A stretch of 39,959 nt of DNA from an uncultured Roseburia sp. (lineage in GTDB: Bacteria > Bacillota > Clostridia > Lachnospirales > Lachnospiraceae): positions 1-39,959 of the forward strand of contig CAKNLF010000007.1 in the NCBI GenBank assembly GCA_930989305.1. The letters run 5' to 3'. Positions 8,687 through 16,700 of the stretch are shown here, one piece after another. A program made the position numbers and the translations under genes. Each line of letters opens with the position of its first letter. Position 1 is the first letter of the stretch. The notes beneath the pieces were generated by a model, which saw only the letters and a program-made list of their open reading frames with translations, was not told the origin of the DNA and did not search any database.

Positions 8687-10060
8687 TTAGAAAAATGTCT
8701 GGTTTCCGATCACGGTACCGGAACCTTTTCCCGCGTGGAAGCCAATGGCTCCCCCTGTATTATCCACACCGCTGAGAGCTTCTCTTGCCGCTTTGTAACA
8801 GCTGTCGGAAGCACCCTGGGCCAGTACCCTCGCCAGTTTTCCGCTGGCTGCCGGTGAGAACTGTCCTTTCTGATAAATAACTTCCGAAATCGTATTCGGA
8901 TAAACACTGCTTTGTACCCGGTTGACCACTACCGCTCCTACTGCAAGCTGACCTTCATATGGTTCCGCGCCTGCTTCGCAGTATATCAACGCCGCCAGAA
9001 GGGTTACATCGTCTACAGAAGATGATATTCCCGCGTCATTGCTTACGGCAGCCTTGGAAGCGCTCTGTGTTTTTTCAGCCGTAGCTGCTTCCTGCTGTTT
9101 TTTCTGTTCTGCTTCCTGGGCAGCCCGTTTTGCAGCTTCCTGCTTTTCTATCATCTGCTGCTCTTCTTCCAGTGTCATGGCTTTTCCGATTTTCATTGCC
9201 ACATCTGCGTACTCGCTGCTGATATAGGCTGTTTCTCCATCGTATTTTACCGCAACCCAGCCTTCTGCCGTTTTGGCGGAAGTATCCACTTCCATTTTCT
9301 GACCTTTGGTCAATACTGTATATATTTTTGCATCTGTATCTGCTTTTTCACGAACTCTCAATCCATCTGTTGTGGCTTTGGCATATGTGTGACACACTTT
9401 CTCAGCCAGAGCTTTCGCGTCTTCGTCAAACACGCAGTACTCATTTTTTACGTATCCTTCTACGTTTCCGGATTTGATCCGGCTCCACTCATCGCCTTTT
9501 TCCACTACATCAGCGACTGCGCCTTTATATAATTTTCCTGCCAGTTCCGACTCTTCAGACGCTTCTGCGCGGATATTCAATTTATCCTCTACATTCGCCA
9601 TCAGTTTTCCGGACCACTCAGATTTTTCTTTTTTTTCTTCCTGGGTCTCCATTGCCAGTCCGCTGTTCAGATGATCTTCTACTTTATTTCTCTGCTCTAC
9701 AGTAAAAAACATAGTATCCGCAACTTCACCCTGACTGTCTACGACTGCTCTGTCTTCTACTCCGTCAGTTGCTGCCGACTGAACAAATCCGGCATCTTTT
9801 TCCACCAGTAACTCTGCTGTCACATTCTGTTTTTCTTTGTTTTCTTTGTCTTCCTGGCTGTTGTCAGCTGCAGCTACAGCTATTTTTGCCTCCGCATTCA
9901 CAGCGTTTTTATTTTCCGCCAGAAATATTGTCTCATTGTCTGCCTGCTTATTACTCTGACTAGTGTCCTTAACATCTCCAGAAACGGCTGCGGCTGCGGC
10001 TGTAATTGCAAGTGCAGCAGTTACTATGCCGCTTTCGATCAACCTTCTTGACTTTTTCAT
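8687..10060 (-). CDS. Secreted cell wall hydrolase with two SH3 domains and a SleB-type domain
   Basis: A 457-residue exported enzyme. The ATG at 10058-10060 is preceded by GGAGGTCATA; an upstream ATG at 10084 is less well placed. A signal peptide covers about 1-27 (KKSRRLIESGIVTAALAITAAAAAVSG). A low-complexity acidic linker precedes two bacterial SH3 domains, the first starting KLNIRAEASEESELAGKLYKG and the second TTDGLRVREKADTDAKIY. A Glu/Gln/Ala-rich coiled segment (about 295-345) leads to a C-terminal Hydrolase_2/SleB domain starting DDVTLLAALIYCEAGAEPYEGQ, whose Glu is the expected catalytic acid. It probably cleaves peptidoglycan glycan or acts as a spore-cortex-type lytic enzyme. It is monocistronic. 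Confidence 0.9.
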   Translation of the reverse strand: MKKSRRLIESGIVTAALAITAAAAAVSGDVKDTSQSNKQADNETIFLAENKNAVNAEAKIAVAAADNSQEDKENKEKQNVTAELLVEKDAGFVQSAATDGVEDRAVVDSQGEVADTMFFTVEQRNKVEDHLNSGLAMETQEEKKEKSEWSGKLMANVEDKLNIRAEASEESELAGKLYKGAVADVVEKGDEWSRIKSGNVEGYVKNEYCVFDEDAKALAEKVCHTYAKATTDGLRVREKADTDAKIYTVLTKGQKMEVDTSAKTAEGWVAVKYDGETAYISSEYADVAMKIGKAMTLEEEQQMIEKQEAAKRAAQEAEQKKQQEAATAEKTQSASKAAVSNDAGISSSVDDVTLLAALIYCEAGAEPYEGQLAVGAVVVNRVQSSVYPNTISEVIYQKGQFSPAASGKLARVLAQGASDSCYKAAREALSGVDNTGGAIGFHAGKGSGTVIGNQTFF

Positions 10061-10150
10061 TATGACCTCCTGAATCAGATTCATTCGCTCGGTTTTCCAA
10101 ATGAATCCTAAGATTTTTTATTACAATCCTGTGATATATTATGCATTTCT

Positions 10151-10176
10151 ATTACAAATATTACAGAATTGTTACA
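10151..10176 (-). promoter_or_regulatory. WalR-like direct repeat box
   Basis: On the minus strand TGTAAC-N5-TGTAAT (10171-10176 and 10160-10165) fits the WalR (YycF) consensus TGTWAH-N5-TGTWAH exactly. A third TGTAAT is at 10151-10156 and a fourth at 10120-10125. WalR controls cell wall hydrolases in Firmicutes, and the gene downstream is one. The box lies just downstream of the expected transcription start, a position more typical of repression. Confidence 0.6.
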
Positions 10177-10190
10177 ACAAGTTAAAAGGA

Positions 10191-10219
10191 ATTATAGCAG
10201 AGTATTCTGGGTCTGTCAA
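10191..10219 (-). promoter_or_regulatory. Consensus sigma-A promoter of the cell wall hydrolase gene
   Basis: On the minus strand the perfect hexamers TTGACA (10214-10219) and TATAAT (10191-10196) are separated by 17 bases. The predicted start is near 10184, giving a leader of about 120 bases before the hydrolase ATG. Confidence 0.85.
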
Positions 10220-10285
10220 GCTTATGCCGGAAATTTCAATTTCCAGCTTTTCTTTCTCTCCCACTTTCTCAGTATTTTTCCAGCA

Positions 10286-10350
10286 AAAAAGAGAGACATT
10301 CCTCAAAAAGTGTCCTTTTTTATACTTTTTTTGGGATTGTCTCTCTTTTT
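10286..10350 (-). terminator. Terminator of pgi (possibly bidirectional)
   Basis: A perfect 13-bp inverted repeat, AAAAAGAGAGACA with its complement (10286-10298 and 10338-10350), encloses an inner AAAAAG/CTTTTT repeat. It starts about 27 bases after the pgi stop codon and is followed by T-runs on either strand. Confidence 0.85.
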
Positions 10351-10376
10351 CCTGTCTTATTCTATTTTGTAATATA

Positions 10377-11723
10377 TTATAATCTCTTTAATAATTCCTC
10401 TCTTGCTTCTTCATAACCCGGTTTTCCAAGCAGAGCGAACATATTCTTTTTGTAGCTTTCCACACCCGGCTGGTTAAAGGGATTTACACCTAAAATGTAT
10501 CCGCTGAGACCTACCGCAAATTCAAAGAAATAGAAAAGTTCTCCAAGATAATATTCATTCTGTTCCGGAACTTTTACTAAAAGATTCGGCACGGAACCGT
10601 CTGTGTGAGCCATGATCGTTCCGTTCATTGCGCAATTATTGACAAATTCCATATTTTTTCCTGCCAGATAGTTTAATCCGTCAAGATCATTGGCTTCTTC
10701 GCTGATCACAATCTCATCCCGTGATTTTTCTATTTCAATCACCGTTTCAAACATGATCCTGGAACCATCCTGGATAAACTGTCCCATGGAATGCAAATCT
10801 GTTGTCAGATCTACCGCCGCAGGGAAAATGCCTTTCTGGTCTTTTCCTTCGCTTTCGCCGTACAGCTGTTTCCACCATTCCCCTACATAATGCATAAACG
10901 GCTCATAGTTGGACAACACTTCTATGGATTTGCCTTTTCTGTGGAGGATGTTCCGGATTGCAGCATACTGCATTGCGTCGTTATTCTCAAAATCATTTTC
11001 TATCGCAAGTTTTCTGCCTGCTGCCGCGCCTTCCATCAAAGCGTCAATATCCGCGCCGCTTACCGCAATAGGAAGAAGTCCCACTGCTGTTAATACGGAG
11101 AAACGTCCGCCTACATCGTCAGGTACTACAAAAGTTTCATATCCTTCCTCTGTTGCCAGCACTTTCAGCGCTCCCTTAGCCTTATCTGTAGTAGCATAAA
11201 TCCTCTTGGCAGCTTCTTCCCTTCCATATTTTTCTTCCAGTTTCTTTTTCAGTACCCGGAAAGCGATCGCAGGTTCTGTAGTAGTACCGGATTTGGAGAT
11301 CACGTTCAGTGAGAAGTCTCTGTCTCCGATCACATCCAGCAATCCCTGGAGATATGTACTGCTGATGCTGTTTCCGGCATAATAAATCTCCGGTGTTTTT
11401 CTTACTTCTTTTGGAAGATTATTGTAAAAACTGTGTCTCAAAAACTCGATGGCTGCCCGGGCGCCCAGATAAGATCCTCCGATACCGATCACAACAAGTA
11501 CATCGGAATCTGCCTGTATTTTCTTTGCCGCTTCTTTGATCCGTCCGAACTCTTCTTTGTCATAGTTTACAGGCAGATCGATCCAGCCAAGATAATCATT
11601 ACCGCCGCCGGTCCGTTCCAGCAGCACTTTCTTTGCATCTTCAGTGAGCTTCTGCATATAGCAGACTTCTTCTTTGCTGATCACATCTGATGTTCTGGAG
11701 TAGTCAAATTTTACCTTGTTCAT
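10377..11723 (-). CDS. pgi: Glucose-6-phosphate isomerase
   Basis: Interconverts glucose-6-phosphate and fructose-6-phosphate. The 448 residues match the shorter Gram-positive form of the enzyme. Two sugar-isomerase (SIS) domains are present. Signature segments are [19 protein letters not shown] in the first, [20 protein letters not shown] with the phosphate-binding Ser/Thr cluster, and [19 protein letters not shown] plus [22 protein letters not shown] near the end. The ATG is at 11721-11723. It has its own promoter and terminator and so forms a single-gene unit. Confidence 0.97.
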   Translation of the reverse strand: MNKVKFDYSRTSDVISKEEVCYMQKLTEDAKKVLLERTGGGNDYLGWIDLPVNYDKEEFGRIKEAAKKIQADSDVLVVIGIGGSYLGARAAIEFLRHSFYNNLPKEVRKTPEIYYAGNSISSTYLQGLLDVIGDRDFSLNVISKSGTTTEPAIAFRVLKKKLEEKYGREEAAKRIYATTDKAKGALKVLATEEGYETFVVPDDVGGRFSVLTAVGLLPIAVSGADIDALMEGAAAGRKLAIENDFENNDAMQYAAIRNILHRKGKSIEVLSNYEPFMHYVGEWWKQLYGESEGKDQKGIFPAAVDLTTDLHSMGQFIQDGSRIMFETVIEIEKSRDEIVISEEANDLDGLNYLAGKNMEFVNNCAMNGTIMAHTDGSVPNLLVKVPEQNEYYLGELFYFFEFAVGLSGYILGVNPFNQPGVESYKKNMFALLGKPGYEEAREELLKRL

Positions 11724-11803
11724 AATTACGCCTCTTTCCTAGCATGGGCCATATCACAGTCAATGGTATTTTCCTTCATGCTAACCTTTTTGTAATTACC
11801 TAC

Positions 11804-11832
11804 ATTTTAACAAAGGGCATGTACCATTTCAA
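11804..11832 (-). promoter_or_regulatory. Sigma-A promoter of pgi
   Basis: Minus-strand TTGAAA (11827-11832) and TAAAAT (11804-11809) have a 17-base spacer. The -35 overlaps the stop codon of the small membrane protein gene upstream, so pgi can be transcribed independently of it. Confidence 0.65.
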
Positions 11833-12140
11833 GGAAAAATTTCCTGTATCACACTGCCGAACAGTTCTTCCTCTTCCCTGCTGTCAGGCCGCCTTTTTTC
11901 CTGCTTCTCCTGCTCCAAAACCACTGTTTTTTCCCGCTGGCTTTCCCTGCGTATCTGTTCCATGGACAGTTTCATCACTTCTCTGACTCTTTCTTCCACA
12001 GACTTTGTAAGCCGATTATTTTTTCGTAATGTTTTTAACAGGATTATCATAAGTATAATAGAACATATCACCGCCGCCAGCAGGATTTCATACCGCCAGG
12101 TCTGCACTGTCTCAAAAATCAGAGTTATCCATTTTTCCAT
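11829..12140 (-). CDS. Small single-pass membrane protein with coiled coil
   Basis: A 103-residue protein of unknown family. One membrane helix (about 18-38, EILLAAVICSIILMIILLK) follows a short outer segment. A highly charged cytoplasmic helix then runs to the end (TKSVEERVREVMKLSMEQIRRE..., about 45-95), likely a coiled coil. The ATG at 12138-12140 has an AGGAGGGCGAAA site. The shape is reminiscent of EzrA-like or YtxH-like membrane-anchored helical proteins, but I see no diagnostic motif. It may be transcribed into pgi. Confidence 0.75.
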   Translation of the reverse strand: MEKWITLIFETVQTWRYEILLAAVICSIILMIILLKTLRKNNRLTKSVEERVREVMKLSMEQIRRESQREKTVVLEQEKQEKRRPDSREEEELFGSVIQEIFP

Positions 12141-12489
12141 TTTCGCCCTCCTATTGACACATTATCCGCAGGCTTTTTCCCTCCGCTGTCCCCGGTCTGC
12201 GAGACACGGATCCGCCTGCTCCTTCATTATAAAAAAGATGCTTTCTATATGGAAGTATCTGCTCCCCTTTTTTCATCGCAACTTTCGTCAGACTTCCCCC
12301 TTTCTCGTCTCCCTTTGGCTGTTTTCGCCCAATGTTGACAGCATCAGACCTTCAGCGGGAAAATATGCCCCGCCCCATATTTTGGTTCTTTGGAATCCTT
12401 GAACTTTTTGAACGTATCGTTTAATATAAGTAGTGATCAGACTGATAGTAAATAAAGATTCTTTGATCAATAAAAGAGAGGAGTGCATT
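12141..12489. other. Divergent intergenic region upstream of murG
   Basis: A 349-base gap with no certain gene. It holds a 10-bp stem-loop (12236-12245 and 12251-12260, two G-U pairs, 5-base loop) that on the minus strand is followed at once by TTTTTT, so it could act as a terminator or attenuator ahead of the 103-residue membrane protein gene. A possible 41-codon minus-strand reading frame (12151-12276) ends in the ribosome site of that gene but has no good ribosome site itself. On the plus strand TTGAAC (12399-12404), 17 bases, TAATAT (12422-12427) is a moderate promoter candidate for murG. Confidence 0.4.
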
Positions 12490-13554
12490 ATGAAAAAAAT
12501 CGTTATGACAGGCGGAGGCACCGCCGGCCATGTTACTCCAAACATTGCCCTTTTTCCCCGACTGAAAGAACTTGGATACGAAATTTTTTATATAGGTTCC
12601 TACCAGGGAATTGAAAAGACACTGATCGAAGAGCAGGGGATTACATATTATGGAATATCCTCCGGCAAGCTCAGACGTTATCTGGATCTGAAAAACCTTT
12701 CCGATCCCGCCCGGGTTGTAAAAGGATATTTTCAGGCCCGTAAGCTTCTTCGTCAGATACGCCCCAACATTGTATTTTCCAAAGGGGGATTTGTCAGCGT
12801 TCCCGTTGTCCTGGCAGCAAAGCATCTTAAGATTCCCGCTATTATCCATGAATCGGATCTGACTCCCGGGCTGGCCAACAAAATCGCTATACCCGCTGCC
12901 AGCCGGGTATGCTGCAATTTCCCGGAAACGTTAAAGCATCTTCCGGAAGGGAAGGCTGTCCTTTCCGGTTCGCCGATCCGTAAAGAGCTCCTGGAAGGAT
13001 CCGCAAAAAGGGCCCTTGCCTTTACCGGACTTTCCGGCAGCAAACCGGTCCTGCTGATCGTTGGCGGAAGCAGCGGCTCCCGTTTTATCAATGAAACCGT
13101 ACGCCGTATCCTTCCGGAACTTCAAAAGACTTACGATATCATCCACTTATGCGGGAAAGGCAATCTGGACGTTTCTTTAAATAATTTTCCCGGATATGTG
13201 CAGTACGAGTATATCAATCAGGAATTAAACGATCTGCTGGCACTGGCGGACATTGTGATTTCCCGTGCCGGCGCCAACGCCATCTGCGAGCTGCTGGCGC
13301 TGAAAAAGCCCAATATCCTCATCCCGCTTCCTGCTTCCGCAAGCCGGGGCGATCAGATACTGAACGCCAACTCCTTCCAGAAACAGGGATTCAGTTATGT
13401 GCTGGATGAAGATACTCTTACCGATTCCCAACTGCTGACTGCCATAAAGACAGTCGCAGAAAAAAAAGACGATTATATCGCGGCCATGAACCATAGTCAG
13501 CAGCTGGATCCGATCAAAACGATCACGGATCTGATCATCAAGCTGAGCAAATAA
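12490..13554 (+). CDS. murG: UDP-GlcNAc:lipid I GlcNAc transferase, stand-alone MurG
   Basis: Adds GlcNAc to lipid I to make lipid II on the inner face of the membrane. It has 354 residues from the ATG at 12490, which follows GAGAGGAGTGC; an earlier in-frame ATG at 12433 lacks a ribosome site. The N-terminal G-loop MTGGGTAGHVTPN, FSKGGFVSVPVVLAAKHLKIPAIIHESD and a C-terminal UDP-binding region (SRAGANAICELLALKKPNILIPLP) are all present. The gene stands alone between single-gene units rather than in a division/cell wall cluster, a pattern known for a Firmicutes MurG subtype. It could be the sole copy or a second one. Confidence 0.92.
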   Translation: MKKIVMTGGGTAGHVTPNIALFPRLKELGYEIFYIGSYQGIEKTLIEEQGITYYGISSGKLRRYLDLKNLSDPARVVKGYFQARKLLRQIRPNIVFSKGGFVSVPVVLAAKHLKIPAIIHESDLTPGLANKIAIPAASRVCCNFPETLKHLPEGKAVLSGSPIRKELLEGSAKRALAFTGLSGSKPVLLIVGGSSGSRFINETVRRILPELQKTYDIIHLCGKGNLDVSLNNFPGYVQYEYINQELNDLLALADIVISRAGANAICELLALKKPNILIPLPASASRGDQILNANSFQKQGFSYVLDEDTLTDSQLLTAIKTVAEKKDDYIAAMNHSQQLDPIKTITDLIIKLSK

Positions 13555-13588
13555 AATTTCATTTGGTATTTTCTTTATCCAAGACCGC

Positions 13589-13650
13589 AAAAAGGTCCGT
13601 CCCACCGGCAAACATCCACAATTGATGCTTGCCGGCGAAACGGACCTTTT
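13589..13650. terminator. Long hairpin terminator between murG and the HIT gene
   Basis: The outer stem AAAAGGTCCGT (13590-13600) pairs with its perfect complement (13640-13650). An inner stem, CCGGCAA/TTGCCGG (13605-13611 and 13629-13635), lies inside it. T-rich tails on both sides suit the convergent murG (plus) and HIT (minus) genes. Confidence 0.85.
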
Positions 13651-13697
13651 CCTTTTTCCTGCTATCAGCTGGATCCTAACATTTTACCGAATCAGTC

Positions 13698-14126
13698 TCA
13701 GTCTGCGCAGGCTTCTGACAGTTTCTTCTGAATCTCATCCATTTTTTCGTCATCGTAAGAATGCTGCTTCCATGTGATAACGCCTGTGTTGTCATCTTCT
13801 TTATATCTCGGGATCAGATGGAGATGAAAATGGAATACCGTCTGTCCGGCAGTCTCTCCATTATTCTGCACCAGATTAAATCCGTCGCATCCCAATGCCT
13901 GTGTCATTTTTCCGGCCAGACGTTTTGCCAGTTTCATTGCTTCCCCGGCTGTTTCTTCCGGGATTTCATACAGATTGGCATAATGTTCCTTTGGCAGGAT
14001 CAGCGCATGCCCTCTGGATGCAGGACTGGCATCCAGGATCACCCGAAACTTTTCATCTTCATAAATAGTTCTTGTGGGAATATCGCCATTCGCAAGTTTA
14101 CAGAAAATACAATTCTCATCTTTCAT
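13698..14126 (-). CDS. HIT-family nucleotide hydrolase
   Basis: A 142-residue histidine-triad protein of the Hint/HinT type, which hydrolyses purine nucleoside phosphoramidates such as adenylated amines. The catalytic triad HFHLHLIPR gives H99, H101 and H103. An N-terminal zinc-type CIFCKLANGDIPTRTIYED is present, with ASPASRGHALILPKEHY around the nucleotide pocket. The gene has its own promoter overlapping the end of the rhomboid gene. Oddly, the best ribosome site (AAAGGAGGA) lies about 35 bases upstream of the ATG and precedes a 4-codon frame (ATG GAT GCT GAA stop), so start selection may involve re-initiation. Confidence 0.93.
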   Translation of the reverse strand: MKDENCIFCKLANGDIPTRTIYEDEKFRVILDASPASRGHALILPKEHYANLYEIPEETAGEAMKLAKRLAGKMTQALGCDGFNLVQNNGETAGQTVFHFHLHLIPRYKEDDNTGVITWKQHSYDDEKMDEIQKKLSEACAD

Positions 14127-14190
14127 AATACATTATTCAGCATCCATTCCGGCTGCTTTCCTCCTTTATCAATTCTATATCTATAAATCC

Positions 14191-14219
14191 AGTATAGTGA
14201 TTTCCCCGTTGAAAATCAA
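14191..14219 (-). promoter_or_regulatory. Promoter of the HIT gene
   Basis: Minus-strand TTGATT (14214-14219) and TATACT (14191-14196) have a 17-base spacer. The -35 overlaps the rhomboid stop codon. Confidence 0.55.
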
Positions 14220-14842
14220 TGATGCTTCTGCGCTTTTTCTTTCCGGTACAGCAAAATTCCCAGCAGGAATCCGGCGCACAGGCCGCCTACATGAGCAGCG
14301 TTATCCACTCCTGCCGTCACAAACCCGAAGTACAGCGACAACAGGATCATAATCATAAAACGCCGGATCGTCAGATTCTGAAATCTTCCCTTATTCCGGA
14401 TTACCATATATAGCAGCGCTCCTATCATACCAAACACAATACCGGACGCTCCTGCCGAAAAAGCCAGATCTTTACTGTATATCATATGAAACATAGAGGC
14501 CAGACTGCTCAGCACCGCCGCGGAAAAGAAAAAAATGATATACCGGATCTTTCCGAAAGCACGTTCCAGATAGCTTCCAAGGGTAATAAAAAGCAGCATA
14601 TTGTTAAACAGATGAGCAATATCAAAATGTATAAACGAGGATGTGATCAGTCTGTACCACTGTCCTCCCAGCACCGCCGGCGGAAACATGGCCCCATACT
14701 GATACAGGTATTGATTTCCGAAAGCTCTTTCCAGGATGCTCATAATAAAAAAGACTGCCACATTGATCACCGCTAATGTGATATTTACAGGTGTTATGTA
14801 TTCATTCTCCGGTTCTGACCGAAAGCGCGATTCTCTGTACAT
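14216..14842 (-). CDS. Rhomboid intramembrane serine protease
   Basis: A 208-residue membrane protease that cleaves substrates within or next to their membrane helices. Six hydrophobic segments are visible. The catalytic serine is in GASGIVFGMIGA (S133) and the catalytic histidine in NAAHVGGLCAGF (H184). The oxyanion-side HLFNNM motif (H77, N80/N81) is intact, so the enzyme should be active. It begins 52 bases downstream of the FHA gene of the Tad pilus locus and has no obvious promoter of its own, so it may be co-transcribed. A role in trimming pilus or signalling proteins is only a guess. Confidence 0.93.
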   Translation of the reverse strand: MYRESRFRSEPENEYITPVNITLAVINVAVFFIMSILERAFGNQYLYQYGAMFPPAVLGGQWYRLITSSFIHFDIAHLFNNMLLFITLGSYLERAFGKIRYIIFFFSAAVLSSLASMFHMIYSKDLAFSAGASGIVFGMIGALLYMVIRNKGRFQNLTIRRFMIMILLSLYFGFVTAGVDNAAHVGGLCAGFLLGILLYRKEKAQKHH

Positions 14843-14894
14843 AGGTTTCTCTCCCTTTTTATACAGAGCACCTTATCATGTTCTTAATTTTCTG

Positions 14895-15989
14895 TCAACA
14901 AAAGATATATTCTTCTGTTGCGAAACAGATCCTGTCATTTCTGGAAAGTTTTACAGGTTCGTGATAGTTTAGTTCCCTGCCGTTCAGATACGTACCATTA
15001 GTGGAATTCAGATCTTCCAGATAATACTCCCCTTCTTTTTTTGTTATTTTTGCATGCATCCTGCTGACTGTATCAGCCTTCAGCACCCCGTCCGCTTTTT
15101 CCCTTTCCTTTCCGATAACAAAACTCTCATCTTCCAGTATAAAGTCCCCTTCTCCGTTTTTCCCCTGATACAGAAGTCGCCCCAGAATCAGGTTCTGCTG
15201 GGCTTTCAAAAATACAGTAGGATCATCCGGCCTGCCCGTGCTTCCGAAAAACATCTCCGTCTCATAATCTGCTTTTTCCCGCAGGCATGGTTCCTGATAT
15301 CCCTTTTCCCAGTCCTTTTTCCGTTTCCGAAACCATTTTTTTACACCTCCAAAACCAATACGCTCCCTGCTGTTTTCTTCACAGCCTTCTGTTTCCTCAC
15401 TATCCCACGATTCCTGTGTTTCCCGAGATACACATGCCTTCTCTGACGTTCTTGGTATATCCGCGCACGCCAGAAGTTCCCGGACGCAGCAGCATTCCTG
15501 AGTACTTTTATCATATAAAGCATACCCTATTTTTACAGCATTCTGATCCGTATGGTCAATCTTGGTCAGCATATATTCCGTCAGAGTCTGAAGGCCCATA
15601 TTTCCAGCTGCTTTGCAGCCTGGCAGATAGCAGAATTTATATTTTCCGGCTGTTCTGTCCATATAAAGCATTTCCGGAAGATAGCATATATTCCCTCCAT
15701 CCAGCAGATATTCATCCAGTTTCATATTCATATCGTACAGATCTTCTGTCAGTTTTCGAATCCGTGCTTCATCCAGGGGATACAGATCCAACATTGTGTC
15801 CAGCGCCGTCATCCCCGTAATATCATACCAATACTCTATTTTCCCGTCTCCTATAATAATCTGGACTTCCAGCAGCCCGGGAATCTTATTATTTAAAAGC
15901 ATCAGCAATTCAAAATTTTCATATTCAAATTCCGCGTCCTTTACAACCATAAAGCTCTGATTTAAATTTTTGATATATGTAACCTTCAA
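14895..15989 (-). CDS. DUF6382 / FHA-domain protein of the Tad locus
   Basis: A 364-residue cytoplasmic protein. The start is a TTG (15987-15989) in a TTGA overlap with the upstream stop codon, behind AAAGGAGGAG. The N-terminal region (about 1-190; FMVVKDAEFEYENFELLMLLNN, IEYWYDITGMTALDTMLDL) matches the domain I recall as DUF6382. A variable charged linker follows. The C-terminal FHA domain (about 285-364) has the phosphothreonine-binding residues in VSRMHAKITKKEGEYYLEDL and NSTNGTYLNG. FHA proteins bind phosphothreonine, so a Ser/Thr kinase may control pilus assembly through this protein. It is the last clear gene of the Tad operon. Confidence 0.88.
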   Translation of the reverse strand: MKVTYIKNLNQSFMVVKDAEFEYENFELLMLLNNKIPGLLEVQIIIGDGKIEYWYDITGMTALDTMLDLYPLDEARIRKLTEDLYDMNMKLDEYLLDGGNICYLPEMLYMDRTAGKYKFCYLPGCKAAGNMGLQTLTEYMLTKIDHTDQNAVKIGYALYDKSTQECCCVRELLACADIPRTSEKACVSRETQESWDSEETEGCEENSRERIGFGGVKKWFRKRKKDWEKGYQEPCLREKADYETEMFFGSTGRPDDPTVFLKAQQNLILGRLLYQGKNGEGDFILEDESFVIGKEREKADGVLKADTVSRMHAKITKKEGEYYLEDLNSTNGTYLNGRELNYHEPVKLSRNDRICFATEEYIFC

Positions 15990-16222
15990 CCTTCTCCTCC
16001 TTTGACAGTTTCTGTTATCTGCTCCGCCCATTCCCGGATCTCCAACACTTCTATCGGATCAAATTCCGTTATCTCCGACACATCCTCAATAGCGGTTTTA
16101 ACCGCATCATACTGTGAAACGGCAGTTTCTATGACCAGTGCCGTCACAAACAGAATAATGGGAAAAATCACTGCCGCTTCCACGGTAAATACCCCTCTGC
16201 TTTTTCTGTTCCAAAATATCAT
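15986..16222 (-). CDS. Small TadE-like pseudopilin
   Basis: A 78-residue protein with a short basic N-terminus followed by RGVFTVEAAVIFPIILFVTALVIE (about 9-32). This is the TadE signature, a Glu five or so residues into a hydrophobic helix that can be processed by a prepilin peptidase. A short acidic exported tail follows. Its stop codon overlaps the TTG start of the FHA gene. It probably forms a minor pilin or helps assemble the Flp pilus. Confidence 0.85.
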   Translation of the reverse strand: MIFWNRKSRGVFTVEAAVIFPIILFVTALVIETAVSQYDAVKTAIEDVSEITEFDPIEVLEIREWAEQITETVKGGEG

Positions 16223-16249
16223 ATTCCATTTCCGCCGCCTTTCTCCGCA

Positions 16250-16696
16250 TCAGCCCTCCACTGCGCCTGATACGATCATATTTACAATATAAGCTGCCGT
16301 CAAAAAGGGAAGAAATGGCATTTCTGTTTTTATGCTTTTCCCGGAAATACGGACATACAGCCCGCCTGCTGCCGCGCACAATAACAGGCCGAAGAAGAAC
16401 ACCGTCAGCGCGCTCTGCCAGCCCAGATACCCGCCCAGTCCGCCCAAAGCCCAAGCGTCTCCGGTTCCGATACTCCCCCTGCTGATCCTGCCGGCCAGCC
16501 ATAGAACTGTTCCCAGCCCTGCCGCTGAGAGGAAAGCCCCCAGTCCATGTATCCATGGTTCTTCTTTATTTCCCACAGCAGCCGCCAGGATACCCAAAAC
16601 AGCCAGACATACAGAAGGCCATACGGACACCTTTTTCTCACAGATATCTTCTATACTCATCCAACCCATCAGGGCTCCGGCCAGCACATTCAACAT
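16250..16696 (-). CDS. Prepilin peptidase, A24 family (second copy)
   Basis: A 148-residue polytopic membrane aspartyl protease of the TadV/CpaA type. The two catalytic aspartates are in MSIEDICEKKVS (about residue 17) and in the GxGD motif SIGTGDAWALGGLGGYLG (about residue 80). It has roughly five membrane helices. The start is the ATG at 16694-16696 because GGAGGATAGG lies just upstream; a longer frame begins at 16738 inside the preceding gene. It should cut the leader of Flp or TadE-like pilins. A second A24 peptidase gene begins the same locus. Confidence 0.88.
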   Translation of the reverse strand: MLNVLAGALMGWMSIEDICEKKVSVWPSVCLAVLGILAAAVGNKEEPWIHGLGAFLSAAGLGTVLWLAGRISRGSIGTGDAWALGGLGGYLGWQSALTVFFFGLLLCAAAGGLYVRISGKSIKTEMPFLPFLTAAYIVNMIVSGAVEG

Positions 16697-16700
16697 TTTC

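Larger units (their letters stand above)
10061..10376. other. Regulatory gap between the cell wall hydrolase gene and pgi
   Basis: There is no gene in this 316-base stretch. From right to left it holds the pgi terminator hairpin, a consensus sigma-A promoter directed at the hydrolase gene, and a cluster of TGTAAY half-sites resembling WalR boxes. It then gives an AT-rich leader of about 120 bases ending in the hydrolase ribosome site. Confidence 0.8.
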
